Notes: a model not told the origin generated them from the sequence alone. DNA of 64,000 bases from JADZAI01 sp047602465 (GCA_047602465.1 JASGHF010000001.1:2604001-2668000); one strand, 5' to 3'. Shown: positions 35,511 to 46,007, counted from the stretch's first letter. Translations and numbers: made by a program.

Positions 35511-35747
35511 GGGTACCCCTCCAGAAACACCGGCCGCAGGCATCTTGGCCTTTACGGAAACGGAGGGTGAGGATTCGTCAGAATCACGGCAGCCGCAACA
35601 GGATTTTTGCGCCGCACAAGGCGAAAATGGATCAATTCGCCGCAAGCGGGGCTGAAAACGTAATAATGTGTCCAGTCGTGGGCTGTTTATGTCGCATCGC
35701 GTCGGGTCGTGCTGCGCCGCACAACCCGCCCGGAGGCAAGAAAAGAA

Positions 35748-35777
35748 GGGCGGGAAAGGCTGTCGCCTCTCCCGCCC
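35748..35777 (-). terminator. Rho-independent terminator after the glycosyltransferase gene
   Basis: Stem GGGCGGGA (35748-35755) and TCCCGCCC (35770-35777) with an inner GGC/GCC pair. Read on the minus strand it is followed by TTCTTTTC. It lies 24 nt past the stop of the leftward glycosyltransferase gene. The rest of the 291 bp gap up to ccrA shows no gene. Confidence 0.7.
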
Positions 35778-35801
35778 GGGCAGGCGTCCTGAGCGGGGGC
35801 G

Positions 35802-37109
35802 TCAGGCCGCCGGTGCGAAATCGACGCCGGGCCGCCCGGCCGCACCCAGCGCCTCGATCTCGGCGATGAAGGGCGAGGCGATGATGTCGGCGCCGATCGC
35901 CGTCTGCAGGCGGCGGGCCGCCTTGCGGTAGGCGGTGTCGCCGAAGACCGTGCGGATCGCGGCTTCGATGGCGTCGGCCCCGGCGGCGGGGTCGAGGCGG
36001 ATGCCGGCCCCGTGCCAGTCGACCCGCGCGGCGTTGTCGTTCTGGTCGCGGCCCATGGGCAGGCAGATGAGCGGCGTGCCGTGGCTGAGGGCGCGGATCA
36101 CCGTGCCGTGGCCGGCATGGGTGATGACGAGGCCGGCCTCGGCCATGACGGCGTCATGCGGCGCTTCGGCGACGGTCTTCACATTGGCCGGAGCGTCGAA
36201 CCGCGCCGCCGCCAGCGCCGGGCCGAGCGTCACGAGGGCGCGGACGGGCAGGCGGCCGAGCGCGGTGATGGCGTTGGCGATCTGCGTCTGCTGGGCCTGG
36301 TAGGTGGTCGAGAACGCCACCAGCACGAGCGGGCGGAGATCCTGGCCCGCGAAGGGCGAGGTCCAGCCATCCGAAGCGACGGGGGTGCCCGTCATGGGGC
36401 CGATATAGACGAGGCCTTCGGGCAGTTCGGCGGCGGGGAAGTCGAACGCCGGGCTGGTGGCGACGAGCATGCGGGCCGCGGCGGCGAACTGGTCGAAGAT
36501 GTCGCTGACCGGCGCGAGGCCGAACACGGCGCGCGCCGCGTTGAGGGCGGGCAGGCCCTCGTTGAACATGGCGCGCGCGCCGGCCGCGACCTCGGCGTGA
36601 AGCGTGCGTTCGGCTTCCGACATGGCGGGCGCAAAGCCCGGCCCCATCGGCGGGATGCCGGGGATCGGCATCAGCGCGACATTGGCGGAGAGGATGGCGA
36701 GGCCGACGCCGCGCGCCTCTGCGGCGATGAGCGCGCCCAGCACCATCTCGCTGGTGACGACGAGATCGTAGGGCGCGCGGTCGAGTTCGGCGGCCGTGTC
36801 GCGGGCATAGCCGAGCGCGCCGCCCGCCATGATGATGTCGCGCAGCTTCGCGATGCCGCCCATCGGGCCTTCAGCGGTCCAGTCCTTGATCGGGTCGTTT
36901 TCGATCAGCGTGTCGCGGCGCTGCGGCGCCTCGCGCCAGGGCGTGAAGCCGATGCCGGCGGCGGCCGCTGCGGCACGCACCGTTTCGTCGGCCATGAGGC
37001 GGACCTGGTGGCCGCGTGCGACGAGGCGGCGCGCCGCCTCCAGAACGGGCGGGATGTTGCCGCCGCCGTCCCAGGTGGTGAAAAGAATGTTCAGTTTGCG
37101 CGCCGTCAT
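35802..37109 (-). CDS. Glycosyltransferase, UGT-like (GT1 family)
   Basis: A 435 aa protein of the MGT/UGT type that glycosylates small lipophilic acceptors. It starts MTARKLNILFTTWDGGGNIP (acceptor side). The nucleotide-sugar side has VKTVAEAPHDAVMAEAGLVI then THAGHGTVIRALSHGTPLIC near residue 345 and MGRDQNDNAARVDWHGAGIR, the PSPG-like block. ATG at 37109 overlaps the TetR stop by 4 nt, so it is the second gene of a TetR-led operon. An induced detoxifying or antibiotic-modifying role is possible; the acceptor is unknown. Confidence 0.87.
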   Translation of the reverse strand: MTARKLNILFTTWDGGGNIPPVLEAARRLVARGHQVRLMADETVRAAAAAAGIGFTPWREAPQRRDTLIENDPIKDWTAEGPMGGIAKLRDIIMAGGALGYARDTAAELDRAPYDLVVTSEMVLGALIAAEARGVGLAILSANVALMPIPGIPPMGPGFAPAMSEAERTLHAEVAAGARAMFNEGLPALNAARAVFGLAPVSDIFDQFAAAARMLVATSPAFDFPAAELPEGLVYIGPMTGTPVASDGWTSPFAGQDLRPLVLVAFSTTYQAQQTQIANAITALGRLPVRALVTLGPALAAARFDAPANVKTVAEAPHDAVMAEAGLVITHAGHGTVIRALSHGTPLICLPMGRDQNDNAARVDWHGAGIRLDPAAGADAIEAAIRTVFGDTAYRKAARRLQTAIGADIIASPFIAEIEALGAAGRPGVDFAPAA

Positions 37110-37738
37110 GACGCTCTCCTCAGGCTTGCCGCGGCCCCGATGGCGGCGGCGTTCAGTTTGTTGACGGTTTCCAGCACCAAAGCCGTGACCGCTTTCCGGT
37201 CTATTCCCATGTCGCGGCGGAAAACCTGCCAGACATAGACATCCGTCACGGCGATCAGCGCCTTGAGGTGGCGCTCGCGCGCGGCGGGCGTGAGACGCGA
37301 GAGGACATCGGCGAATGCGAGGGCCGTCTGCTCGCGATGCTTGGCGCGGCCATTGGCGAGGACCGGCTTCAGCGCTTCGTGGCGCTGTTCCTGCGCGAGA
37401 AGGCGGACGACGAAATCGCCGGTCATTTCGTAGTCGTCGATCAGCGCGGCGATGGCGGTGGCGTGGCTGGCGGCACCGGCGCGGCGGCGCGCTTCGATCT
37501 CCGGCCCGACGGTCATGTTGAAGGCGGAGATGAGACCATCCTTGCCGCCGAAGCGGCGGATGACGGTCTGCACAGTGACGCCGGCATCGGCGGCGATCTC
37601 GGCCAGCGTGACGTCGTCGAGCCATTTCTCGCGGGCGAGCGCCATGAAGGCGTCGAGAATGCGGCGGTAGGTCGCCTCCGCCTGCTCGGCCCTGGCGCCC
37701 TGTTCGTAGGCGCGCTGTGCGTTCGGTTTCGATTTCAT
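37106..37738 (-). CDS. TetR/AcrR family transcriptional regulator
   Basis: A 210 aa regulator. The helix-turn-helix is near residues 25-65 (YRRILDAFMALAREKWLDDV, then AADAGVTVQTVIRRFGGKDG). ATG at 37738 (MKSKPNAQRAYEQG) was chosen; a longer frame from 37774 would pass through the operator palindrome. It is first in an operon with a glycosyltransferase, and an 11 bp-armed palindrome overlaps its start, so autorepression relieved by the glycosyl acceptor is a plausible model. Confidence 0.88.
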   Translation of the reverse strand: MKSKPNAQRAYEQGARAEQAEATYRRILDAFMALAREKWLDDVTLAEIAADAGVTVQTVIRRFGGKDGLISAFNMTVGPEIEARRRAGAASHATAIAALIDDYEMTGDFVVRLLAQEQRHEALKPVLANGRAKHREQTALAFADVLSRLTPAARERHLKALIAVTDVYVWQVFRRDMGIDRKAVTALVLETVNKLNAAAIGAAASLRRAS

Positions 37739-37760
37739 GTTAGTGAAATTAACATGAAAT
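37732..37760. promoter_or_regulatory. Palindrome at the TetR-glycosyltransferase operon start
   Basis: Perfect arms ATTTCATGTTA (37732-37742) and TAACATGAAAT (37750-37760) around GTGAAAT. It includes the start codon of the TetR gene, a position where bound protein would block expression. The neighbourhood is otherwise GC-rich. Confidence 0.6.
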
Positions 37761-37816
37761 AAGGGCGCGCGCAATCACGGCCCCGCAGGAGTGCGACGGA
37801 CGTCACATGGGGCGGC

Positions 37817-38719
37817 TCACTCGGTGCGGGCGTCGGGGAAGATGCCGGTGATCCAGGGGATGTGGCCGCTGACGCGGGCGAAGCCGGAGGTGTCGCCGTA
37901 TTGCGCGTTGCCCGAGCCGTTGCCGTTGACGCCGGCGATGGACCAGACGCCGTCCGTTTCGATCCAGGCGCTGCCGCCGCTGTCGCCGCTGCCCAGCAGG
38001 CCGGCGTTTTTCGAGACGGGTTCGACGACATCGCCGCCGAAAGGATTTTCGACCGAGCCGTCTTCGCCGGGGAGATAGACCTGGATGTAATTGCCGTCGG
38101 CGCCGCCCGCCGCGCTGAGCGACAGCGCGGTGACGGATTCGATGACGCCCTGAGCCGCAGCGGCGATCTGGCCGGCCGGTTCGTTCTCGTCCTGGCCGGC
38201 GCCGGCGGAGCCGCGGCTGCCATAGCCGACATAGGTGAGGGTCTGGCCCATCTCGTCCACGCCTGCATAGAGCAGCGGCGGATCGCCGGCGTCGGTGACG
38301 GGTTCGGTGAGGGTCACGATGGCGACGTCGAAGCCGAGCGAGGCTTCGTTCTCCTCGCCGGCCGCGACGACGCGCGTGTAGTTCGGATGCACCACGATGG
38401 CGGCGGCCTTGTAGTAGCGGCCCTCGCGCGAGCGGTAGACATAGGTGTCGAGGCCGTAGCCGCCGTCGAAATTATGCGCGGCGGTCAGGATGTAGCCGTG
38501 GCTTTCGTCATTGCCGATCCAGGTGCCGGAGGCGTTGCCGCAGCCCTCGCCCGTCTCGTCGTCGCAGAACGCGAAGACGGCGGCGAATTGCGGTTCGGCG
38601 GCGAGGGCTTCGGCGGCCTTGTAGCCCTCGGCCCGGTAGGTGCTGTCGAGGATGATGACGGCGTGCGCCGGGGCGGTGAGAGTCGTGGCCAGGAGAAGTG
38701 CAGACGCGAGGCGAGTCAT
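37817..38719 (-). CDS. Secreted trypsin-like serine protease
   Basis: A 300 aa exported S1-family protein. The signal peptide is MTRLASALLLATTLTAPAHA (cleavage after residue 20). The catalytic triad is visible: His in ILTAAHNFDGGYG near residue 77, Asp in LGFDVAIVTLTEPV near 126, and Ser in LLGSGDSGGSAWIET near 254. Several Cys residues (FCDDETGEGC) could form disulfides. ATG at 38719 was chosen to place the signal peptide. Substrate unknown. Confidence 0.87.
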   Translation of the reverse strand: MTRLASALLLATTLTAPAHAVIILDSTYRAEGYKAAEALAAEPQFAAVFAFCDDETGEGCGNASGTWIGNDESHGYILTAAHNFDGGYGLDTYVYRSREGRYYKAAAIVVHPNYTRVVAAGEENEASLGFDVAIVTLTEPVTDAGDPPLLYAGVDEMGQTLTYVGYGSRGSAGAGQDENEPAGQIAAAAQGVIESVTALSLSAAGGADGNYIQVYLPGEDGSVENPFGGDVVEPVSKNAGLLGSGDSGGSAWIETDGVWSIAGVNGNGSGNAQYGDTSGFARVSGHIPWITGIFPDARTE

Positions 38720-38822
38720 GCGTCTGCGCGTAGCACGGATTTCGCGCGCAAGGATGAGGCGATCTGACGCCTCAGGCATAGGAGATATGCCCCCTCCGTC
38801 ACGCTGCGCGTGCGTTCGGCGG

Positions 38823-38879
38823 GCGAAACGTCCACTGGACGTTTCGCTTACTCGCCTCACCCCCCGAGAATGACGGGGG
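38823..38879. repeat. Compound hairpin region between protease and DUF1684 genes
   Basis: Two hairpins: GCGAAACGTCC (38823-38833) with GGACGTTTCGC (38837-38847), a perfect 11 bp stem with an ACT loop; then CCCCCG (38861-38866) with CGGGGG (38874-38879) followed by AGGAAAG. The second resembles the elements at 18969 and 19106. It may also act as terminator for the DUF1684 gene ending at 38894. Confidence 0.5.
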
Positions 38880-38893
38880 AGGAAAGGGTGTGG

Positions 38894-39793
38894 CTAGTGG
38901 TGTGCGGGTTTCTTTTCGCCCGCCGTGATGGCGAGGGCGACCCGGTCGACGGCGACCGGGCAGTTGTAATGCTCGGAGCGCGCGCAGTTCGGATTGTAGA
39001 GATAGTTGAAGTCGAGGGTGACGGTCTGGGGCAGCGCGCCCTTGGGCACTTCGACATCGGTGTAGCGGCCGACGCCGTAGGTTTCCTTGCCCGTCGTCTC
39101 GTCCATGATGAAGGCGGCGAGGCTGTCGATCTCCTCGACCTTGTCGGAACCGGCATACATGGGCAGGCGGACCTCCACGCCCTTCAGCGTGAAGACGGCG
39201 TCGCCCGCGTAGTAGAATTGCTTGTACCAGCCGCGCGAGGTCTGGAAGACCTTGGCTTCCAGCCTGGCGGCCGGCTCGAACTTCGCTTCGACCACGAAGC
39301 CTGGATCGTAGGGATAGTAGTCGAGACCGGTGAAGGCGGCGGCATCCTTGTTGGCGTCGTTGTAGACGGCGACGCGCATGCCGTCCTTGCCCGGTTCGAT
39401 CTGCGCGATGCCGGCGCTGACGCGCACGGTTTCGCTGAGCGCGAACGGCGAGACGCCGTCTTCGGTGAGATCGACCGATGCGCCCGGCGCATTGAACGCG
39501 GCGTGTTTCAGATCGTCGGAGGCGGTGGCCCAGTATTCGGGTTTTTCGGGTTTGGTCAGCGTCCAGGCGTATTCGCCGTCGCTGCCGATGGCGAGATAGC
39601 CCGTCTCGCCGGGCTTGAGATAGATGGCGTCGTCGATCTTGAGGATCGCGGTGGGGCGCTTGGCGTAGGCGATATTCGCGTCCTCGATCTCGGCCCGCCA
39701 TTTGGTTTCGGCGGCGGTGGGCATGGGCGGAGAATCGGCGAAGGCGGCGGCGGCGAAAACGCTCGCAAGGGCGGCGGCAGTGAGAAGGCGCAT
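38894..39793 (-). CDS. DUF1684 exported protein
   Basis: A 299 aa protein with a signal peptide (MRLLTAAALASVFAAAAFAD). The C-terminal DUF1684 marks are GKETYGVGRYTDVEVPKG near residue 225 and LDFNYLYNPNCARSEHYNCP near 255, the latter with a pair of Cys. Members occur from bacteria to archaea and have no assigned function. A periplasmic place is inferred from the signal peptide. Confidence 0.85.
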   Translation of the reverse strand: MRLLTAAALASVFAAAAFADSPPMPTAAETKWRAEIEDANIAYAKRPTAILKIDDAIYLKPGETGYLAIGSDGEYAWTLTKPEKPEYWATASDDLKHAAFNAPGASVDLTEDGVSPFALSETVRVSAGIAQIEPGKDGMRVAVYNDANKDAAAFTGLDYYPYDPGFVVEAKFEPAARLEAKVFQTSRGWYKQFYYAGDAVFTLKGVEVRLPMYAGSDKVEEIDSLAAFIMDETTGKETYGVGRYTDVEVPKGALPQTVTLDFNYLYNPNCARSEHYNCPVAVDRVALAITAGEKKPAHH

Positions 39794-39876
39794 GGCTTGA
39801 TCCCGTCAATCCGGATGTTGGGGCCATCCTGCCACGGGCGGCAGGGCCTTGCCATCAGTCAGGCTTCACACTGCGT

Positions 39877-40794
39877 TCAGCGGAACCCTTCGATCAGCGC
39901 CCCCGATGCGATAAGGCGGCCGATGACCGGGCCGTCATGGCCGGGGACGATGGCGAGCGCCGGTTCGGCCGCAGCGAGGCGGTTCAGTTCGGCGAGTTCG
40001 TCGAGAACCTGCGCGCGGTCCTCGCTCATCAGCCAGGTGACGAGGCGGGCGCGTTCGCGCACCAGCTCGATATTGCGGTGCTTCCAGGCGACATCGCCGA
40101 TGAAGAGATATTCGCGCCCCGCCGCGCTGCGGACATAGACGATCTGGCTGCCGAGCGTGTGGCCCGGCGCACGGATGAGGACGACGCCGGGCGCGATGGC
40201 CTTCGCCGGGGCGTAGTCGGTGGCGGCGTAGCCGTCGAGCGCGCCCGCCGGCCAGGTGATGGCGGTGAACGTGCCGCCCACATCGCGCGCCTGCTGCGGG
40301 TTGAGAATGGCGCGGGGCAGGACGGCCTTGATATCCGGATGCGCGATGAGGCCGCCGATATGGTCCATATGCTCGTGCGTGACGACGATGAAGCGCGCGG
40401 CGCTCATCGCGGCGGTGACGCGGTCATAGGCGGCGCGGTCGAACGAGATCGCGCCGGATGTGGTGGCCGCATTGCCGTCGAAGGCGGTGTCGATGATCGC
40501 CGTGCCGTCGCCATAGACGAGCTGATAGGCGTAAACCGGCATCTCGACCGTGTCCCAACCGTCGCCCGCCGTGATCGCCACGGCCGGAAAGGTGAGGGTC
40601 GCGACGTGTTCGACGCGGACGTCATCAGGCGCGGCGCCGGGAATCGAGGCGGCCAGCGTGCGGATTTCGGCGAGATCGATGCGGTATTTTCCGTCCGGCG
40701 CGCCGGACTGCATGAGCAGCCACCAATAGCCGGCCGCGCCGATCGCGATGAGCGCAGCGAGGCCGCGCAGTGTCCATTTGAGCCAAGGTTTCAT
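39877..40794 (-). CDS. MBL-fold metallohydrolase
   Basis: A 305 aa protein with an N-terminal membrane anchor (residues 8-28, TLRGLAALIAIGAAGYWWLL) and a metallo-beta-lactamase domain. The metal motif is VVTHEHMDHIGGL near residue 146; later ligands lie in RAPGHTLGSQIVY near 215, FIGDVAWKH near 238 and IVPGHDGPVIG near 284. It should face the periplasm. The substrate is unknown; lactonase and other hydrolase activities occur in this family. ATG at 40794 was chosen. Confidence 0.85.
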   Translation of the reverse strand: MKPWLKWTLRGLAALIAIGAAGYWWLLMQSGAPDGKYRIDLAEIRTLAASIPGAAPDDVRVEHVATLTFPAVAITAGDGWDTVEMPVYAYQLVYGDGTAIIDTAFDGNAATTSGAISFDRAAYDRVTAAMSAARFIVVTHEHMDHIGGLIAHPDIKAVLPRAILNPQQARDVGGTFTAITWPAGALDGYAATDYAPAKAIAPGVVLIRAPGHTLGSQIVYVRSAAGREYLFIGDVAWKHRNIELVRERARLVTWLMSEDRAQVLDELAELNRLAAAEPALAIVPGHDGPVIGRLIASGALIEGFR

Positions 40795-40903
40795 CGAAAG
40801 TTCCCCCCCCAAGCGAGCCTCGCGCCTCTGCCCATGCGGCGTCAACGCCGCTGGACAGGCCGGCCACGGGCGGCCAGATAGAGGCGGGGGCGATCAGGGA
40901 GAG

Positions 40904-41323
40904 ATGATGATGCGAGCTGTTTCCGTCGCTGTGCTGACGGCGTTGAGCCTGACGATCCCCGCCGCCGAAGCTGCTGTCGAGACCTATATCGGCAAGTGGC
41001 AGTGCTACATGGGCAACAAGCCGCCGCCGGGCGGGCCGAACTGGGACCTCTGGCTCTACACGTTCGAGATGAACCTGACGGGGCAGGGCAATTTCTCCGC
41101 CACCGGCAAATACGAGGCCGCCTCTGCCGGTTATGCCGTGCCGTTCGTCATCACCGACGGGACGTGGGAAGAGGCCGAAGGCGGTCTTTCGGCGAAGGGC
41201 AAATGGAGCAATGAGGGCACGCTGCAGGATTTCTATCTGGGCGCGCTCCCGCAAGCCGACGGCACGCTGACCTATTCCACCACGTCCGGCTACGGCACGA
41301 TGACGGTCGCCTGCAAACGCTGA
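40904..41323 (+). CDS. Hypothetical exported protein
   Basis: A 139 aa protein with a signal peptide (MMMRAVSVAVLTALSLTIPA, cleavage near AEA). The mature part is rich in Gly, Tyr and Trp (IGKWQCYMGN; NWDLWLYTFEMNLTGQGNF) and looks like a small beta-sheet domain with two Cys, one near each end (WQCYMG, VACKR). No family recognised. Three consecutive ATGs (40904, 40907, 40910) follow CAGGGAGAG, so the start is uncertain by two codons. Confidence 0.7.
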   Translation: MMMRAVSVAVLTALSLTIPAAEAAVETYIGKWQCYMGNKPPPGGPNWDLWLYTFEMNLTGQGNFSATGKYEAASAGYAVPFVITDGTWEEAEGGLSAKGKWSNEGTLQDFYLGALPQADGTLTYSTTSGYGTMTVACKR

Positions 41324-41408
41324 TCGCGGTTTCATTTCCTGCAAGGTAATCGCCAGCCGTCATGGCGGGGGCGATGCTCGTTTCACACAGTCTGAAAGGA
41401 GCATCGCC

Positions 41409-41798
41409 ATGAATACCCCGTTTCTTCGTCTCGCCCTGACCGCCGACGCCGTCGCTTCGCTGGCCCTTGGCGGGCTGATGATCGCGGCCGGAGGGTTCGT
41501 CGCGGGACTGACCGATCTGCCGCCGGGTTTGCTGTTCTGGGCGGGCGCCGCGCTGTTGCCCTGGGGCGCCTATATCTTGTGGGCGGCGACGCGGCCGGCC
41601 ATTCCGCGCCTCGCCGTGCAGATCGTGATCGAGGTGAACCTGCTGTGGACGATCGGCAGCTTCGCGCTGATGGCGTTCGGCGCGATCCAGCCGAATGCGC
41701 TGGGCATCGCCTTTGTCGCGGTGCAGGCGCTGGCGGTGCTGGGCCTCGCCATCGCGCAGTGGGCGGCGCTGCGCCAGCCGGCAAACGCGGTCGCCTGA
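41409..41798 (+). CDS. Small membrane protein of unknown function
   Basis: A 129 aa protein with four hydrophobic segments (residues 12-34, 43-59, 68-90, 98-119), for example LFWAGAALLPWGAYILWAAT. A strong ribosome site (AAAGGAG) stands 8 nt before the ATG. The pattern resembles small four-helix integral membrane proteins often annotated as hypothetical. No catalytic motif is seen. Confidence 0.75.
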   Translation: MNTPFLRLALTADAVASLALGGLMIAAGGFVAGLTDLPPGLLFWAGAALLPWGAYILWAATRPAIPRLAVQIVIEVNLLWTIGSFALMAFGAIQPNALGIAFVAVQALAVLGLAIAQWAALRQPANAVA

Positions 41799-41804
41799 GC
41801 CTGA

Positions 41805-41830
41805 CGCCGGCGGCGGTCGCGCCGCCGGCG
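41805..41830. terminator. GC-rich hairpin between convergent genes
   Basis: Perfect 11 bp stem CGCCGGCGGCG (41805-41815) and CGCCGCCGGCG (41820-41830) with a GTCG loop, in the 39 bp gap between a rightward and a leftward gene. No T-tract follows on either strand, so termination is plausible by position only. Confidence 0.4.
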
Positions 41831-41837
41831 ATGCCGT

Positions 41838-42632
41838 TCAGGCGAAGAGTTTCTGTTCCAGCTTCGCGCGCGTTTCGGCGTCGATGCCCAGCACCTCGCC
41901 CAGATAGCGATCGACGCCGCCATAGGTTTGGTCGATCACCTGGAAGGCGCGCTCCAGATAGGATTCATGGACGCCCATCGCGACATGCATGGTCGCCATG
42001 CTGGGGGCGCGGCCGCGCTGTTTTTCGATCTCGGCCTGCCAGAGCGGCGCGTGGGCATCGAAGACCGCCGCATCGTTGGTGAGCAGGAAGTCGGCGATCA
42101 TGTCGTCGCGGTGGACGCCGGCCAGCGTGTGCGTGAGGGCGCAGATGATGCCGGTGCGGTCCTTGCCGGCCGCGCAGTGAACGACGATGGGGCCCTGGCT
42201 GTCCGCGAGCTGGCGGAAGTAGCGGCCGTAGAGATCGTGGAGACGCGGCAGGGTCGGCGCGCGTTCGTAATAGCCGAGGTGATAGGCGGTCATGGCTGCG
42301 GTGGAGAGATCCCAGCCGGCCATGAAGCCGTTCCAGCTCATGGGGCCGGCGCCTTCGTCGTCATCGTGATTTTCGATGAGGGTGGCGGTGAAATCGGGCC
42401 AGCGGCGTGAGGGCATGCGCTCGCGCTCTTCCGGGCGGCGGAGATCGACGACAGCGCTGATGCCGAGGGCCGCGAGACTGTCGAGATCGGCGTCGCTGGC
42501 GAGGGCGTAGTTGGCGGAGCGGAAGAAGCGGCCGGTCGCCATCTTCTGGCCGCCCGCGCCGGTGTAACCGCCGAAATCACGGAAGTTGCGAACGCCATCG
42601 AAGGCGCGCTTGCGGGTCATGGGATTTTGCAT
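41838..42632 (-). CDS. Tyrosine-protein phosphatase (PTP-like)
   Basis: A 264 aa phosphatase. The CX5R loop is IVVHCAAGKDRTGIICALT near residue 155. The N-terminus, FDGVRNFRDFGGY (residues 9-21), matches the bacterial LpdA/PtpB-like group that acts on phosphotyrosine or phosphoinositides. The substrate is unknown. It is divergent from ethylmalonyl-CoA mutase. Confidence 0.88.
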   Translation of the reverse strand: MQNPMTRKRAFDGVRNFRDFGGYTGAGGQKMATGRFFRSANYALASDADLDSLAALGISAVVDLRRPEERERMPSRRWPDFTATLIENHDDDEGAGPMSWNGFMAGWDLSTAAMTAYHLGYYERAPTLPRLHDLYGRYFRQLADSQGPIVVHCAAGKDRTGIICALTHTLAGVHRDDMIADFLLTNDAAVFDAHAPLWQAEIEKQRGRAPSMATMHVAMGVHESYLERAFQVIDQTYGGVDRYLGEVLGIDAETRAKLEQKLFA

Positions 42633-42781
42633 GCGCTGGGTTCTAACGGGCCGGCACCGGCGCGCAATGCCTGTTTCGGTAATAATCAGAACGGTTCACG
42701 TCGCTCTTGATAACAATCTGCCGACATACCATTGTGCGCCGCAACAAGACCGGGCGCGTCGCCCGGCGGTGAGGCGGGCGT

Positions 42782-44752
42782 ATGGCTGATAAACCCTGGA
42801 TTTTCCGGACCTATGCGGGGCACTCGACGGCCGCGAAGTCGAACGCGCTGTATCGGGGGAACCTGGCCAAGGGGCAGACGGGGCTTTCCATCGCTTTCGA
42901 TCTGCCGACCCAGACCGGCTATGACAGCGACCACGTGCTGGCGAAGGGCGAGGTCGGCAAGGTGGGCGTGCCGGTGGCGCATCTGGGCGACATGCGGGCG
43001 CTGTTCGATGAGATCCCCATCGCGCAGATGAACACCTCGATGACGATCAACGCGACGGCGCCGTGGCTGCTGGCGCTGTATGTCGCGGCGGCGGACGAGC
43101 AGGGCGCGCTGCGCGCGAGCCTGCAGGGCACGACGCAGAACGATCTCATCAAGGAGTATCTGTCGCGCGGCACCTATATCTTCCCGCCCAGTCCCTCGCT
43201 GAGGCTCATCACCGACATGATCGGGTGGACGACCGGCGAATTGCCGAAGTGGAATCCGATGAATGTCTGCTCGTACCACCTGCAGGAGGCAGGGGCCGGG
43301 CCGGTGGAGGAAGCGGCGTTCGCGCTGGCGACGGCGACGAGCGTGCTGAACGCGCTGCAGGCCGATCCGTCGATCTCGCCCGAGCAGTTCCACCAGGGCG
43401 TCGGGCGCATCTCGTTCTTCGTGAATGCGGGCGTGAAGTTCATCACCGAAATCTGCAAGCTGCGGGCGATGGGCGAATTGTGGGACGAACTCTGCACCAA
43501 CCGCTATGGCGTGACCGACCCCAAGCAGAAGCTGTTCCGCTATGGCGTGCAGGTGAACTCGCTGGGGCTGACCGAGCCGCAGCCGGAGAACAATGTCTAT
43601 CGCATCCTCTTCGGGATGCTGGGCGTGACGCTGTCGAAGAAGGCGCGGGCGCGCGCCGTGCAATTGCCGGCTTGGAACGAGGCGATGGGCCTGCCGCGTC
43701 CGTGGGATCAGCAATGGTCGCTGCGGCTGCAGCAGATCGCGGCGTTCGAGACGGACATGCTGGAGTTCGACGACATCTTCGACGGCAGCCATGTGATCGA
43801 AGGCAAGGTCGCCGCCATGAAGGCCGAGATCATGGCCGAGCTGGCGCGCATCGAGGCGCTGGGCGGCGCGGCCACGCAGGAGGCCATCGTCTATATGAAG
43901 GAGCAGCTGGTCGCGGCGAATGCGGCGCGGGTGGCGGCCATCGAGGCGGGCGACATCAAGGTGGTGGGCGTCAACGCTTACAGGGAGACCGCGCCCTCGC
44001 CGCTGGGCGAAGGCGTCGATGCGATCATGACGGTGGAAGCGGGCGTCGAGGCCGATCAGGTCGCGCGGCTGCAGGCCTGGCGCGCGGCGCGCGACCCGCA
44101 GGCGGCGTCGGCGGCGCTGGCCGAACTGGAAGCGGCGGCGCGGTCGGGCGCGAATATCATGCCGCCCTCGATCGCCTGCGCGAAGGCAGGGATCACGACG
44201 GGCGAATGGGCCGACGCGCTGCGCCGGGTGTTCGGCCAGTATCGCGGGCCGACGGGGCTGGCGAAGGTGGCGCGGCTTTCGAACGATCCGGCCATCGTGG
44301 CGGTGCGCGACGAGGTGGCGGCGCTGTCGGCGAAGCTCGGCAGGCCGCTGACGTTTCTCGTCGCCAAGCCGGGCCTCGACGGACATTCCAACGGCGCGGA
44401 GCAGATCGCGACGCGGGCGCGCGAAGTGGGGATGGATGCGATCTATGACGGCATCCGCTTCACGCCGGCCGAAATCGCGGAGCAGGCGGCGAAGAGCGGC
44501 GCGCATGTGGTGGGCCTGTCGATCCTCTCCGGCAGCCATGTCGCGCTGGCCGAGGCGGTTGTGGACGAATTGAAGAAGCGGGGCTTGAGCGTGCCGGTGA
44601 TCGCCGGCGGGATCATTCCGCCGGAAGACGCGGTGCGGCTGAAAGCAGGCGGGATCGCGGCGGTCTATACGCCCAAGGATTTCGAGCTGACCGGCATCAT
44701 GCGGGGCATTGTGGGCGTGGTCGATGCGGCGGCGGACGACAAGGCGGCCTGA
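42782..44752 (+). CDS. ecm: Ethylmalonyl-CoA mutase (MeaA type)
   Basis: Adenosylcobalamin-dependent conversion of (2R)-ethylmalonyl-CoA to methylsuccinyl-CoA in the ethylmalonyl-CoA pathway. The 656 aa length and the N-terminus WIFRTYAGHSTAAKSNALYR match the Ecm/MeaA clade, shorter than methylmalonyl-CoA mutase large subunits. Substrate region: LSIAFDLPTQTGYDSD near residue 40. The C-terminal B12 domain has the DXHXXG motif in AKPGLDGHSNGAEQ near 528 and GLSILSGSHVALAEAV near 580. It is divergent from a phosphatase gene; an acyl-CoA dehydrogenase gene follows 61 nt later. Confidence 0.94.
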   Translation: MADKPWIFRTYAGHSTAAKSNALYRGNLAKGQTGLSIAFDLPTQTGYDSDHVLAKGEVGKVGVPVAHLGDMRALFDEIPIAQMNTSMTINATAPWLLALYVAAADEQGALRASLQGTTQNDLIKEYLSRGTYIFPPSPSLRLITDMIGWTTGELPKWNPMNVCSYHLQEAGAGPVEEAAFALATATSVLNALQADPSISPEQFHQGVGRISFFVNAGVKFITEICKLRAMGELWDELCTNRYGVTDPKQKLFRYGVQVNSLGLTEPQPENNVYRILFGMLGVTLSKKARARAVQLPAWNEAMGLPRPWDQQWSLRLQQIAAFETDMLEFDDIFDGSHVIEGKVAAMKAEIMAELARIEALGGAATQEAIVYMKEQLVAANAARVAAIEAGDIKVVGVNAYRETAPSPLGEGVDAIMTVEAGVEADQVARLQAWRAARDPQAASAALAELEAAARSGANIMPPSIACAKAGITTGEWADALRRVFGQYRGPTGLAKVARLSNDPAIVAVRDEVAALSAKLGRPLTFLVAKPGLDGHSNGAEQIATRAREVGMDAIYDGIRFTPAEIAEQAAKSGAHVVGLSILSGSHVALAEAVVDELKKRGLSVPVIAGGIIPPEDAVRLKAGGIAAVYTPKDFELTGIMRGIVGVVDAAADDKAA

Positions 44753-44813
44753 TCGTTGACGCTTCGGCTATGGCCCCGCACAAGGGGGCATAAGCAATCG
44801 GAGCCGTTACACC

Positions 44814-45989
<1,176 letters not shown>

Positions 45990-46007
45990 CGGCCCCGCCT
46001 TTTCCGC

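Noticed and set aside
42686..44539. A 617-codon minus-strand frame under ethylmalonyl-CoA mutase
   Set aside because: It is antisense to a highly conserved mutase; the product is Arg/His-rich with no domain.
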